From the NCBI GenBank assembly GCA_023374045.1, contig CM041780.1, positions 171,978,839-172,042,838 on the forward strand: DNA of 64,000 nt. The letters run 5' to 3'. Made by a program: the position numbers and the translations under genes. This document shows, in pieces, positions 31,561-44,117 of the stretch. How positions within the stretch are numbered: position 1 is the first letter of the stretch; every line of letters starts with the position of its first letter. Source of the stretch: Limonium bicolor (Eukaryota; Streptophyta; Magnoliopsida; Caryophyllales; Plumbaginaceae). The notes below the pieces were generated by a model. That model did no database searches, was not told where the DNA came from, and worked only from the letters and a program-made list of their open reading frames with translations.

Positions 31561-33412
31561 ATGAAACCGTTTCAACCCATGCACCTCACGTCCAGACCCA
31601 AGTATCTCATGCGTCATCCATAGGCATTCCTAGGAGCCTACTAAGAGTCCAAGAAGAAGACAATCACAGTCATCTTAGCAACATCCCGGCGGTCAAGAGC
31701 TCGAGTCTTCAGCATGCCGACTTCATACGGTTCAGCAGGATTTGGATTCAACAGAAATTTTAGGGTTCCCATGCATTCTACTGCATAACCTGCCATAACA
31801 CTCATCTTTCAAATGCACCTCTCATATTTTTCAAAGAATGATCGTTTTCAAACCACTAATAAGAAGCATCGATCTTGTTACATCATCTTCTTCCTCATGT
31901 TCACAAATGGATGACTTTTTCAAGTCCAAATGAAAACACAAAAAAAAGAGAGAAGGTTTTGTTTCACACAAGTTTCTTTTGAGAAAATGGTTCATGAATT
32001 AATTATCTCCCGACAATGGAATACAAAGACTTGTATTTTGTTTCTGAAGTTTTGAACATGCCTTACCAAACCCCACAGCTTATCCCAAAACATCCAAATA
32101 ACCCCCAAAGCGGTACCAAATCCATATCTTTTAAATTGTTGTCATTAACCCCAAATCAATACTGGGGGCAATCTGAGTTCAGGATTGTCATCTTTAATCT
32201 TTCGTTTAAGCGTGTGAACTAGTCTCTAAGTGAAATTCACGAGAGTGTCTTGAGTGGAAAAACCATGAGTGAACAGCGTGTCATTTTTACACGACTCTGG
32301 TGAGACCACATTCAAAGGTGTGGTGAACGGCATAACTCCGACCGAAGGAGATAATTTGTAAATTTACACTTAGACCTGTGAAAAGTAACAAAGAACGGAT
32401 ACACAACTATCAGGAATGACGAAGCACCTAGGTACAACATCACATTGCCAAAAGCTTGTAAACCCTATCATTAAACCCTAGGCACCCCCGTTGAGCCTTT
32501 CGTATTTCCCTTTTCGATATTATGAGCTCCATAAAATAACCCAACCAATGATGAATGTCCGACCCGGTGACCAAAGGAATCGAGGAGCCCGACTCTCAGA
32601 TAACATTCACATTAGTCCAAAGAAGCAATGCCGCTATAAGCATGACGAAGCGATCCGCAAATGATCCCAGAGTGACACAGGATCCAAAGAGCTCACATCA
32701 AAACAGCTCTCGAAGCCCAAAACCGGGAAACACAAGAACCCCGAAGGCAAAGTCAAGAAAGGATAAAACAAGGAGGCAAACCCGAAGTGCCTCGAGAAAA
32801 TCCGAATGACAAAAAGAGGAATGGTGTAAAGGACGACTTCAAAAGTCCAAGTCCATAAGCTCGAAAGTAACGTCAACACGAAGCAGCTAGATGACTTCAA
32901 GACAAGGAAGATGATTCTGAGAAAAGAAGCAAGATGCAACTTTGGTCACCCCTTTTAACTCCACATACCTTAAATATCCCTCCATGGTCCCGTTGTCTTT
33001 CATCACACCCCATGGCCATGTTATAAGCTTTAAAGACTTCCGACTTGGTAGTTGTGTATCCAATCATGTGAAAGTAACAAATCAAATGCGTAAATCCATC
33101 AAATGTCAAATTCAATGGTCTAAAAGTTATGACCATGAGCGAGAAAATGAGTGCAAACACCAAACACGTCGTGTGTAGGTTAGGAAGCACCACATCAATG
33201 CATAAGCCTTGACCCTGTGAGGATGAGACTTATTTGCACGCTTAATCAAAGAAAATACTGGGGGCAATCGATCGGAACGATCGATTGCCATGAACTCTAG
33301 CTCAGATTGTCCTAAGGAAAAATACTGGGGGCAATCGTTGGTTCCAATAATTGCCATGACAACACCAATTGAAACCCAAAGCTTGAGCACCACCATCCCA
33401 CCACAAGCACAC

Positions 33413-33505
33413 ATAAGCCCTTACCTCCACACCAAACACCTCAGGCCCACATAAGCCCTTACCTCCACACCAAACACCTCAGGCCCACATAAGCCCTTAC
33501 CTCCA
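33413..33505 (+). repeat. 37-bp tandem repeat in B
   Basis: The unit containing CATAAGCCCTTACCTCCACA occurs three times in a row, the third diverging after the first half. Earlier and later looser copies (CACATATATGCCCTGATC) suggest an older, longer array. Confidence 0.8.
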
Positions 33506-33724
33506 CACAAATGCCACTTCACCACACAGGCTCACGTAAGACCTTACCTTCACATCACCACCACATGCACATATATGCCCTGATCACCACTCAAAAGATC
33601 TCTGCATCAAACACCACACCCCACCGGTAGCATGTTCATCTCCTAGGAGGTAAATTACAAGTCTGAAATCTTTAGTAAGGAAATGATAATTTCACTTTCC
33701 TTTTCAGTAAGCAGAATTTTCTTC

Positions 33725-34045
33725 AAACACTGCCACGTTTGGCACCTTCGTCAGCAATTTCTTGTCTTGAACAATTCTTCTTCAAACATCGCCATGTTTG
33801 GCATATTCCTAGCAATTTCTTACTTTCAACAAATCTGCATCATCGCCATTTCTTGCTTTCAACAAATCTGCATCATCGCCATGTTTGGCATATTTCCTAG
33901 CAATTTCATGCTTTCGACAAATCTGCATCATCGCCATGTTTGGCATATTCCTAGCAATTTCTTGCTTTCAACCAACCTACATCATCGCCATGTTTGGCAT
34001 GTTCCTAGCAATTTCTTGCTTTCGACAATTTGCATCATTAGCATT
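33725..34045 (+). repeat. CATCGCCATGTTTGGCAT tandem repeat in B
   Basis: Units of about 50-65 bp carry CATCGCCATGTTTGGCATA, then CCTAGCAATTTCTTGCTTTC and ACAAATCTG. About six copies, some truncated. GCCATGTTTGGC within it is a short imperfect inverted repeat. Confidence 0.8.
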
Positions 34046-34082
34046 AGCATCATCCCCATATCATCATCACCTTTCAACTTCA

Positions 34083-34440
34083 GGTTCCTGACACCTTATA
34101 ATGCTCGGCGTATTCCATTCAATCTCAGGTTCCCGACACCTTATAATGCTCGGCGTAATCCATTCAAATTTAGGTTCCCGACACCTTATAATGCTCGGCG
34201 TAATCCATTCAACTTCAGGTTCCCGACACCTTATAATGCTCGGCGTATTCCATTCAATCTCAGGTTCCCGACACCTTATAATGCTCGGTGTATTCCATTC
34301 AATCTCAGGTTCCCGACACCTTATAATGCTCGGTGTATTCCATTCAACTTCAGGTTCCCGACACCTTATAATGCTCGGCGTATTTCATTCGCTTTCAGGT
34401 TCCCGACACCTTAGAATGCTCGGCGTACTTCATTCCTTTT
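34083..34440 (+). repeat. 45-bp tandem repeat in B, eight units
   Basis: The unit starts GGTTCCCGACACCTTATAAT, continues with GCTCGGCGTA, and repeats at exactly 45 bp. Because 45 is a multiple of three, all frames stay open, giving a false 243-codon ORF with a 15-residue repeat. A related unit, GGTAGTCAACGCCTTAGAAT, follows three times up to 34575. Confidence 0.9.
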
Positions 34441-34672
34441 AAGGGTAGTCAACGCCTTAGAATAGCTTGACATCATTTTATTCATTATAGGTAGTCAACG
34501 CCTTAGAATCGCTTGACATCCCCTCCACTTTACTCATAGGTAGTCAGCGCCTTAGAATAGCTCGACACAACCTGACGGATTTCAATTGCACGTGGGGTCT
34601 TTTAAGATCCAAAATTTTGGGGTATCACTCAAGCATCAACTAGCCTTTTCATTTCCATTACAAAGTCTAGTT

Positions 34673-34686
34673 GACGGGGGGCAATC
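34673..34686 (+). other. Polypurine tract of B
   Basis: GACGGGGGGCAATC ends at the TG of the 3' LTR. Similar TACTGGGGGCAATC words are at 32160-32173, 33256-33269 and 33323-33336. Confidence 0.75.
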
Positions 34687-36459
34687 TGTTATACCCAAAA
34701 TTTCAACCCCCCGGAAGAGAGTCTCTACTAATAGGATAGTAGCGAGGGTTCCGGTTCGATCGGCACATTTCAGAGTACTAGGGACAGCTTAGTCATCTCC
34801 AGGGGCACTTTCGTAATTTTTCAAGGCTCCTAAGCCCCCGATAGGCTTTCTCTCTCCTCCAAATAAGGGTCAAATCAATTCAAAATGCTTTGAAATTTTA
34901 ACCCATGACAGAGGATGACATTTGAAGCATAATGGCGTTGGAATTTTGATTTTTCGAATTTCCAATAATTTTCTAGCAATTTCTGATTGAATCTGACGAG
35001 AAATTGAATTTAAAAATATTCCAATATCCACAAAATTCGATTCCATTTTAGAAAATTCAAAAATATCATCCTTTACCCATGGCTAAAATTTCATATCAAA
35101 TCCTTTTGGAAGCCCTTGAGCTAAAACGTCGGTAAATCTTGGTTTTACCGGATTTTTCTATCTTTAAGGAAGCCTATATAAGGAAACATTATCCCATGAT
35201 CAAATGAGAACCTCAAGAACCCTAGACCCTCAAAGAAGGCAGCCGTCTCATTCTCTCTTCACGTTTTTTAACAACCATCCAAGCACCAAAATCACAATCA
35301 AAAATCCCCCGAAATCCCATCTAAACACATTTTTCAACTCCCAACACATCAACAATCATCAAACATCAACCAAACCACCTCCAAAACGTGAGGAACACCT
35401 TCAACAATCAACACCCGAAGCTCGGGTCTAACTCAATCCGGAACCGGCACCTCGGACCCTCCGAAGAATCCCGACGTGAAGAATCCTCCTGAATTCGAAG
35501 GTAAACAGGTTGCAACTTTCTAACTCTCTCACAACTCTAACTCTCCACGACCTTATTAACTCTCTATCAAATTTTGGGTTCAAACTAACCTTTTTACGCT
35601 TCTGTATTGCTAATTACTTTTGTTTCTGCCTTGTTACTTGTTTGTCAAGTTTCGTACATAATTCGACTTCAAACTGTGATCTTTCGATTACTAACATATT
35701 GTACATCTTTCAGGCTACACGTGCATAAAATTTGAGCCGAAAACACCTTCGGGAACCACCATAAAACCCCCGTCCGTGGGTTGTCCGGGATCTCGGACCT
35801 ATGGTCCAGGACCACGGACGGGTTGTCCGTGGCCACGGACACCCACGGACGGCGGCGAGATTTTAAAATTTTAAAATTTTAGGTTTTGCTAAACTATGTC
35901 CGGGCCTACGGACATCCTGTCCGTGGCCCCGGACTTTTCAAATTTTTGTTTTCTGTTTAATTCGACTTTTATTTTCACATAGGTTAACTAGGGTCCGTGG
36001 TTACGGACATTAGGTCCGTGGCTACAGACGGAAACAAAATTTGACCTAATTCTGCCACCGAAACCCTAGTTTAGGTAACTTTCAATTTCACTTTAATTTT
36101 CTGTCAAAAAACGTTAAAAAATAAAAAAAACAGAAGCGCGCGCCTAGGTTAAAAACAACTTTGTAGAAAGCCGTAAATAAACCAAGTAGAGGAACAACGA
36201 CCTAGGAAGGGTAATGAAAGTAATTTGAACCCTAATTAAGTCGAATATCAAGCCCCCGAACCCGAACTCTCCTTTCCTAATTTGATCTAGGTAAAAATTA
36301 GGTGGCGACTCACAATAGGTTCCAGTGAGCTAGCTTAGGTTTTAATAATTATTGTTATATGACATAGTTATTAACCTTAGGTTATAAGTGGACCTAAAAC
36401 CCGACTAGATCCCAATCAACTTAATCAACATAGGATAGGGTTTAAAATCGATGCTCACA
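34687..36459 (+). repeat. 3' LTR of B
   Basis: 1773 bp, TG to CA, followed by GCTAG. Holds the perfect palindrome GTCCGTGGCCACGGAC and more GTCCGTGG/CCGGAC words at 35770-36030. Confidence 0.9.
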
Positions 36460-36464
36460 GCTAG

Positions 36465-36980
36465 CTTACAAGGAAAATTCTCATACTTGCTAAAATTACA
36501 TATAACTGAACTTTGAAACCTAGATAACATATCCTTGATTCTATTACAATCATCCATAATGAAATGATTGCCACATACTGTACCATTTAGCAAAAGTTCC
36601 CTGGTATGTTCATGGGTAATGTCTAAACAGATGCCATAGATACCCACTGAAGTAGTAGTTCTATGGAAATTTTTTTGTTAAGAGATTTGCCCGAATCACC
36701 TTGATGATGTCACTGATCTTTCTGTTGAAAATCATAACCGACCTGCCCTAATAATTTCTGAAGATTCCAACTATCATATTATCCCCTTGCTTTTTCTTGA
36801 TACAAATGGTATTGATATTGAAGAGATTTGGACCAAAGACAACACTTATGTTGAAGACTCTGCTTGTTGACCATGTTTCTTCTGGTAGGCTTCTACAATA
36901 GATTTGTTTTCATCAATGAGACTCCACCAGGCTAGATCTCCATTATTTTTAGCTTTTGTTCCTAGCATCGTAAATAATCC
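36465..36980 (-). pseudogene. RNase H-like end of the LINE
   Basis: On the minus strand, GICLDITHEHTREL and then FIMDDCNRIKDMLSRFQ followed by SKYENFPCKLA fit the last third of the RNase H-like domain found at the C-terminus of many plant L1 elements (pattern D-C-x-x-x-x-x-x-L...N-x-x-A-x-x-L-A). The catalytic part is not clearly seen. Stops and frameshifts interrupt it. It lies between element B and an LTR of the same family, and continues the LINE that resumes at 38675. Confidence 0.6.
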
Positions 36981-38674
36981 AAAGTAGGATCTAACTGGGA
37001 TTTAGGTCCACTTATAACCTAAGATTAATAACTTTGTCATATAACAATAATTATTAAAACCTAAGCTAGCTCACTAGAACCTATTATGAGTCGCCACCTA
37101 ATTTTTACCTAGATCAAATTAGGAAAGGAGAGTTTGGGTTCGGGGGCTTGATATTCGACTTAATTAGGGTTCAATTACTTTCATTACCCCTAGAAGTCGT
37201 TTTTCCTCTACTTAGTTTAATTATGGCTTATTACGAGTCGTTTTAACCTAAGTGCGCGAGCTTCTATTTTTTTGGTGTTTTTTAGCATTTTTTGACAGAA
37301 AATAAAAGTGAAAATTGCAATTACCTAAACTAGGGTTTCAGAGGCAGAATTAGGTCAAATTGTGTTTCCGTCCGTAGCCACGGACCTAATGTCCGTAACC
37401 ACGGACCCTAGTTAACCTATGTGAAAATAAAAGTCGAATTAAACAGAAAACGAAAATTTGAAAAGTCCGGGCCACAGACAGGATGTCCGTAGGCCCGGAC
37501 ATGGTTTAGCAAAACCTAAATTTTTAAAATTTTAAAATCTCGCCGCCATCCGTGGGTGTCCGTGGCCACGGGTCCGAGGTCCCGGACCACCCACGGATAG
37601 GGGTTTTCTGGTGGTTCCCGACAGTGTTTTCGGCTAAAAAATTATGTACATGTAGCCTGAAAGGTATACAATATGTTATTAATGGAAAGATCTCAGTTTG
37701 AAGTCGAATTATGCACGAAACTTGACAAACAAGTAACAAGGCAGAAGCAAAAGTAATTAGCAATACAGAAGCCGAAAAGGGTTGGTTCGAGCCCAAAATT
37801 TAACAGAGAGTTAATAAGGTTGTGGGGAGTTAGAAAAGTAGAATTATAACATGTTTTACCTTTAGATTCGTGGTGTTTCTTCACGTCGGGATTCTTCGGA
37901 GGCCTCGTTGATGGCGGATCCGGAAGAACTTCGAACCGAGCTTCTGACTCCTTGTTGTTCTTGATGTTCTTCACATTTTGGTGTCGTTTTGGTGAAGGTT
38001 TGATGATGGATAATGTTGTGGGAGTTGAAAAATATGTTTTGGTGTTGATTTTGGTGAGATTTCGGTGTTTGATTGTAGCTCTGGAGTTCAAAACGTGAAG
38101 AGTATGAGACGGCTGCCTTCTTTGAGAGTCTAGGGTTCTTGAGGTTCTCATTTGATCATGGGATAAGGTTCCTTATATAGGCTTTCTTAAAGATAGAAAA
38201 ATCCGGTAAAAACCGAGATTTACCGACGTTTTAGCTCAAGGGCTTCCAAATAGAATTTGATTATGAAATTTTACACATGGGTAAAGGATGATATTTCTGA
38301 TTTTTATAAAGTGGAATCCAATTTTTTTGGATATTGGAATATTTTTAAATTCAATTTCTCGTCAGATTCAATCAGAAATTGCTAGAAAATTATTGGAAAT
38401 TCGAAAAATCAAAATTCCAACGCCATTACGCTTCAAATGTCATCCTCTATCATGGGTTAAAATTTCAAAGCATTTTGAATTGGTTTGACCCTTTTTTGGA
38501 GGAGAGAGAAAGCCTATAGGGGGCTTAGGAGCCTTGAAAAATTACAAAAATGCCCCTGGAGATGACTAAGCTGTCTCTAGTACTCTGAAATGTGTCGATC
38601 AAACTGGGAACCCTCGCTACTAGCCCATTAGTAGAGACTCTCTACTGGGGGGGGTTGAAATTTTGGGTATAACA
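36981..38674 (-). mobile_element. Minus-strand LTR of the B family, probably solo
   Basis: Reads as a B LTR in reverse: starts TGTTATACCC at the right edge and contains the TATA box, MRTSR frame, splice-like signals and GTCCGTGG repeats. It diverges from the B LTRs by many substitutions, so it is an independent, older copy. The last 50 bases or so of the LTR are missing or scrambled on the left, and I found no matching target duplication. GTTAG follows on the right. No interior sequence adjoins it, so a solo or truncated LTR is the best reading. It interrupts the LINE between the zf-RVT and RNase H parts. Confidence 0.8.
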
Positions 38675-38795
38675 GTTAGCAATCTTTAACAGCTTATAGG
38701 TATTGATACCCAAAGAAAATTTCTGAAACCAATCAAAGAGAGATGTACTTGTCGATGAAGAAATATTACTAATATCAAGAGCCTGATTCCAAATA

Positions 38796-39572
38796 CTATA
38801 AACAGCACAAAACAGGAAAAAAATGGTGAGCTAAGGTATCTTGATCTTCACAAATGAAGCACTCTACACTTCTCCCTAATCTTTTTACTAGGTTATCCTG
38901 ATAAGGGATGATTCCCCATAAGAATTTCCACAAGTTAAGCTTAACTCTAGGGTTGCAGATCCTGCTATCAATTTTCTTGCAAATCTGATAAATAAGACTG
39001 GAGGCGGAATAGCTCCTCCCTAAATCAGAATTCTGCAAATAACTATACGCTGATTTGACTGAATGCATATGATCTCTAGAAATTTTCCACATCAATCTAT
39101 CTTTCTCTAGAGGATTAATTCTAATCGAGGAGATTAGACTGGCTTTCACAGTGGTTAAGACAAAAAGAAGTTTATCAGACTTCCAGCTTTGGGAATTTTG
39201 ATCAATAAAATCAAACACTTTCAAATCTGTAGGCATATCAACATGGTTGTGGGGAAAGATCTTATGGCTTAAAACCTTAGGAATCCAGGGATGATTCCAG
39301 AAAGGAGTGTTCTTTCCATCTCCTAATTTGGTGATAGTGCCACTCTGTAGAAGGTCCATAGCAGAGATCAAAGACTTCCAGATTGTACTGACTCTCTTGT
39401 CTGGAACAACATCTCTCAAGTCACTATTAGGATAGTAAATCACTTTGAGTATGGTATCCACAAGAGAAATGGGGTTGTCTATCAGTCTCCACAGTTGCTT
39501 AGACAGCATAGCCTTGTTAAAGTTTTCCATTTGTCCGAAACTCATCCCTCCTTTGTCTATGTTCTTATACAC
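38796..39572 (-). pseudogene. LINE RT C-terminus with zf-RVT-like region
   Basis: 258 open codons read GGMSFGQMENFNKAMLSKQL and WRLIDNP, then GTITKLGDGKNTPFWNHPWI, then KLNLWKFLWGIIPYQDNLVKR and CFICEDQDTLAHHFF. The order and words match the region after RT in plant L1 elements, with the zf-RVT zinc motif (C-x2-C...H) at the end. The final cysteine region is cut by a stop. It joins the RT thumb just upstream after a frame change near 39600. Confidence 0.85.
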
Positions 39573-39623
39573 TTTCGACCACTTAATCCAATGTATAGAG
39601 TTACCATCACTTTTACCACTCCA

Positions 39624-40159
39624 CTAGAAATAGGTAAATAAAGAATTGAGCTTGGCTAGGATACCTTTTGGAAGCTGGAAAAGGGACATAATAAAGATTG
39701 GGATGGCTTGGAGAACACTTTGGATCAAAACTGACCTAGCAGCTTGGGCCATGAGCTTTGAGCAGGAAGAGATTCTTTTGTGGGCTGAGTTAACTAGATA
39801 TGAAAAGATGTCAGCCTTGTTTCTACCCACTTTTAATGAAAGCCCCAGATATTTCGAAAAGGCAAAACTTTCCATCACTCATAACAAGTTAGAGATATTT
39901 TTTTGATGTTACTGTTAAGCTTCTTGCTAAATATCAGCTCACTTTGTCTAGATTGATCAGATGTATCAAGGAAGAGAAAAAGGTATGGATAGTATTTTTG
40001 AGGAACATGACCTTTTTGGGGGTAGCAACACCAAAAAAGATCATGTCATCAGCAAAGGCCAAGTGTGTAACAGAGTGGATGAAAGGAGTGAGTTTGATAC
40101 CTCGGTAATCACCTCTAAAATCCGCCTTATTAAGAGCTGAGAAGGGGGCTTCCCGGGCT
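39624..40159 (-). pseudogene. LINE RT palm and thumb
   Basis: Minus-strand reading gives HTLAFADDMIFFG, holding the catalytic A-D-D, then SFAFSKYLGLSLKVGRNKAD, and then QAARSVLIQSVLQAIPIFIM with SLFQLPKGILAKLN. These are the standard L1 steps after the active site. A frame change lies near 39900. On the other side it is cut at FLF by solo LTR C, whose AAAAT duplication joins it to the piece beginning at 44118. Confidence 0.85.
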
Positions 40160-40561
40160 AAAATTGTAACACCCCTACAACGCCCCTATCAACTACCGAA
40201 ATCGCAGCGGAAATAACCAACCAAACAAAAACTAAACGCTTTGGTGTTACAACGCCGTTAACCACCCACGTGGTTAACTAGGCAGAATAAATACAAGTGT
40301 ATCAGTCTGATGATCAGACTCCCGAGCATAGAATATAACATCCATATATAAACATAACCAACCATACCGAGTATTTAATTTACATCACTACTACCAACTG
40401 TAAACCTCCACCACTGTTTAACGAACAGTACCAAAATATAACGCCACGGGAGCACAGGCGCATCCCGGGCTCAACATCCAAAACAACCAAAAGTACATCA
40501 TCGACCTAGGATCTAGAGCCACTCTGCTTCTTCGATCCTCATCCTGCAATAAAATATGGAG

Positions 40562-40591
40562 CCCCCGAGGGGGTCAGCAACCTTTGCTGGT
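40562..40591 (-). promoter_or_regulatory. Hairpin pair in LTR C
   Basis: On the minus strand CAGCAAAGGTTGCTG is followed at once by CCCCCTCGGGGG, then a T-rich part and TTGCAG, as in the LTR of A. Confidence 0.55.
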
Positions 40592-41536
40592 ATGGTTAAC
40601 GCGCAGCCCATCGGCTACCGGGATACGCGCAACCAATTGTCATGATAACATGGCATTCATTTTAAAACATCCTACATATATATATATACCATAGCATAGC
40701 AAGGGAATTTGCATAGCACAACATCAATACATAACACCATAAAATCGGTTCTCACAAGGAACCTTCCACCATAGTTAGTATACATAGTGAGCCTAGAGAT
40801 TTTTGCCAATCCCATGTTAAGCTCGTTACCAACCTCGTTACCGTCCAGTTATATAGAACGATTAACTTATACCCAAGGTGCGTCGGATATAGTAATCCCA
40901 AGCACACCGAAATAACATACGTATGCCCCTGTGGCCCGACGTGAGTCAGTAACTAGCTTTGGATAAGCTAAGGGAAGGTAGAAACCAAATTGGAATACCA
41001 CCTATACATACACCAAGAGAGCCGAACCGGATATGATATCGACTCCCGTCCATCACACGCGTGGCCGGAACAACCGGACTCCTCACTCCCCCGATTAGCA
41101 CTTGTTAGTGATCACACAATGTTTTGTTAAGTCACATACAAGCAAATATTTAGGTCTTGTTAGACAACCAAGGGGAAAGAGTCACAACACTACAACATCA
41201 TAATGTTTAACAACTGTAAACTCTTTTCATGCCTTAATCTTATAAGGTCGTAACACACGGGAAAACAAACAACACCCAAGCCGGTGTAAACCGGTAGGCA
41301 ACAGACTGCAAGAAAACCATACCTTGGTCCTTGCCTCGATTGGTTTCCACCTTGAGAGAATCCTAAACACATTAGTAACGTCGGTTAATTATTTATTTAA
41401 CTTCAAACTTACTAAGTATCTAACACGATTGTATGACATGTTTTAATGTCTATTCTACCCTAGGTTACCTTCATTATACACCATAGGGTTAACTACATAA
41501 GTCACATTCTTTTCTGTTTTTTTTTTTACAAGTTTA

Positions 41537-41866
41537 GGTCCGACCGACCTTACCGACCGAACTTGTCCAAGTTCGGTCGATTCCAGAACACATTTCCGTC
41601 AAAATTTTCTACTCTGACCGACCTTGTAAGTTCGGTCGCATGTTCGGTCTTTTCCCGAGAGTTTCTCCCCTTTGTAATTTAGCCCGACCGAACTTACCAA
41701 GTCCGGTCCCATGTTCGGTCGGTTCCAGTAACTCAATCCGTACACAAAATACAAGCCCGACCGACCTTGCAAGTCCGGTCCCCAAGGTAGGTCCATTCCA
41801 GAAGCCAATTCTCGCAGGGTAAACTGGGCTCGACCGAACTTGCAAGTTCGGTCGCAAGTTCGGTCT
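41537..41866 (-). repeat. CG-rich inverted-repeat array in LTR C
   Basis: Repeats of CGACCGAACTTGCAAG and its mirror TTCGGTCG form at least five imperfect palindromic units. Same place in the LTR as the arrays of A, with TTCGG replacing TCCGG in many units. Confidence 0.8.
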
Positions 41867-43811
41867 GCTGCAGACCCTTGTTTTCCCTTTTCACATTCAA
41901 CTCCAAACTTCACCCCATATAACCTAGTACCCCCTAACCTCATTTGGGCACTTTAAACACACCTTAAGACATCCTTAAACACTCATAAAACTCATTTTCT
42001 AATTCCTTAATCCTTTACTTATATCTTCACAAAATTCCTAACACTTACTATGTTTTCTCCTAGTTTTTCAAGTGGTGTTTCATACCTATGATAACTACTA
42101 TCCCAAAAGCTTTCTCCTTATTTTAACATCATCTCCCAAGCATCATCTATTACAACTAACTCCTTATGTCATTCTTTAAATTCTTTTCCAAGTTTACACT
42201 TTCTCCTTATTTTACCAAAGTTTGCCTAAGTCTTTACCTAAGTCCAAAATGACTTTGGTACATACTTAAATCTCAAGATCATGCCTAAGTCCTTATTACA
42301 CTCTAGAGCACTTAAGACATTATACCTTCACTTGTAAAACACCTAGTCATTTCCTAACACCTCTAACTCACCAAACCTTATGTAAACACTTAGAACTTCT
42401 TGCTTCTTACCTAAATTTTGTCATGGATTCCCCTAGAACATTACTAAGCCTAAACACTTTGTTTTCTCCATTAAACACACAAGAACATCTAGAATCACCA
42501 AGAACACTCTCCCACACAAAACTTTACTCAAATCACACCACATTACAATATAAAGCATAACTTAAATTGCATGGCACTTAGGCCCTTAAAATGCATGGCT
42601 CTTAGCCTTAAGGTGCTTAAATCATAAACACTGAATTTCCACAATATACATGCCTTTGACCTGCAATTACATACAACAAGACATATGTTCTTTTACTAGT
42701 CTCTTTGAGGACATTTACTAGGTCATTCACCATTTGCTCTTTAGGTAGTTTAATAAGCATTTATAAGCCCATTTCTCCTAAGGCACTAAACAACATTAGG
42801 TTAGTAGATTTACCTCTTTTCCAAACAACTTCCTTCTTGTTTCCTTTACAAAACCGGTAAGGTATTTGATTCCTTGTCAAGTTCTAAACAATATACAAAC
42901 ATTATAATGAGTATCCAAGCTATAAGCTTCATCTCATTGCAAACCCTAATTTTACATTGTTTCAAAAACATCAATGTAGTTGTTTTACCTTGATCTTTGA
43001 AGAGAGTTTGAATATATAACAAGAGAGGACTCCACCTAGTCCATGAAGAGTTGAAATGAAGCTAGAACAAAGTCACACAAAGAGCTATATCAATGTGTAT
43101 TTTCGGTCAAGGTAAAAACATGGAGGAAACATGATTTTTCTTTGAGATTCCTTACCTAGAAGCAAAGGAGATCAACAATATGTAAAAAGACAAGCTCAAG
43201 CTCCTTCAATGGTGGAACTCCATGGCACCGAAATGGGGCTCTTGAAGCTTTGAGAAGATAGAAATGAAGAGCTTGATGAGAGGAAGAGATTGGTGGTCTT
43301 AGAATTTGATTTGGACAAGTGAGCTTGATTTAGCAAGAGGTCAAAGATGGAGTTTTTATGGTGGTAGTGGTATTACCGTGAGAGAACAGCAAGAAGGAAG
43401 GAAGAAGAAGGTTGGGACCGTGGGAAATGAAGGAAAGAAATGAGAATGAAGATAGAATTTGCTTTTAAGAAGATATTTGTAGTAATAAAGTAAAAAGTAA
43501 GTTTAATTAGTTTTCTTTACTTACTTATTATATCAACTAGAGAGTGGTGAGTCACCACACTTAGAAAACCGGCCCCCTATATTATAATGAGGGTATTTTA
43601 GTCTTTGTTTGTCAATTTAATTACTTAATACAACATATGTTATAAACTAGCTTAAAAATCACTATTCACCTAAACAAGGCACTTAGAAGTGAAATTTTTG
43701 ATTTCCCATTAATATAGCCACCCAAATGTGATACTATATAGTACACATATATATTTAAGAGTAATGATGGACATTTAGCCATTCAAAACTCATTTACAAG
43801 ACAATTTTTCA

Positions 43812-43845
43812 AAAATGTGCTTTAAGGCTTCTTAAAGCACATTTT
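43812..43845 (-). promoter_or_regulatory. Perfect 15-bp-arm hairpin in LTR C
   Basis: AAAATGTGCTTTAAG and CTTAAAGCACATTTT pair perfectly around a 4-base loop. The matching hairpin in A has one mismatch. Confidence 0.65.
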
Positions 43846-44117
43846 GTGTTTTAACTTGTTTTCAAGCTTGGTTTTCTTTGGTAATTGATTAAATACGTTC
43901 ATTAGTATATAAATGAGGTCTTGGTAAGTTCATTAGGTCTTAACCAAGCTTATCCCAAGCTTAGAGCACATTTTTGCTCTTATTGACTTTAAAGCACATT
44001 TTGTGTTTTCTTTTGTTTAAATTTGTTTACTAATGTTTCTAAGACTCTTTTTTTTGTCTTAATAAATCATGTTTTAATATTTAACCATCATACCAAGGTT
44101 TGGGGTATTTCAAAAAT

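Larger units (their letters stand above)
28366..36459 (+). mobile_element. Element B: Tat/Ogre-like LTR element without pol
   Basis: LTRs of 1718 and 1773 bp start TGTTATACCC and end GCTCACA, flanked by the perfect duplication GCTAG (28361-28365 and 36460-36464). The primer site CTGGGGACTCTGCTGGGGA and the tract GACGGGGGGCAATC resemble those of Tat/Ogre elements. The 4.6-kb interior has no gag, protease, RT or integrase. It is filled with five kinds of tandem repeat and four purine-tract-like words. It must have moved with proteins of a relative. It inserted into the LINE. Confidence 0.88.
40165..44112 (-). mobile_element. Solo LTR C, Tekay-like
   Basis: 3948 bp starting TGAAATACCCC and ending GGGGTGTTACA on the minus strand, with the perfect target duplication AAAAT on both sides and no interior. 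It resembles the LTR of A along much of its length, including TTGAATGGCTAAATGTCCAT and the hairpin at 43812-43845 with perfect 15-bp arms. A CG-rich array (CGACCGAACTTG words) sits at 41537-41866. It results from recombination between the two LTRs of a full element. It lies in the RT of the LINE. Confidence 0.92.

Noticed and set aside
33683..34414. 243-codon ORF as a repeat protein gene
   Set aside because: It is open only because the array period is a multiple of three; other frames over the same DNA are open too, and no gene signals surround it.
34083..34440. CRISPR-like array
   Set aside because: The 45-bp units follow each other without unique spacers, in plant retrotransposon DNA; it is a plain tandem repeat.
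36465..36980. Independent host gene between two LTRs
   Set aside because: It continues the LINE on both sides and fits its RNase H-like end.
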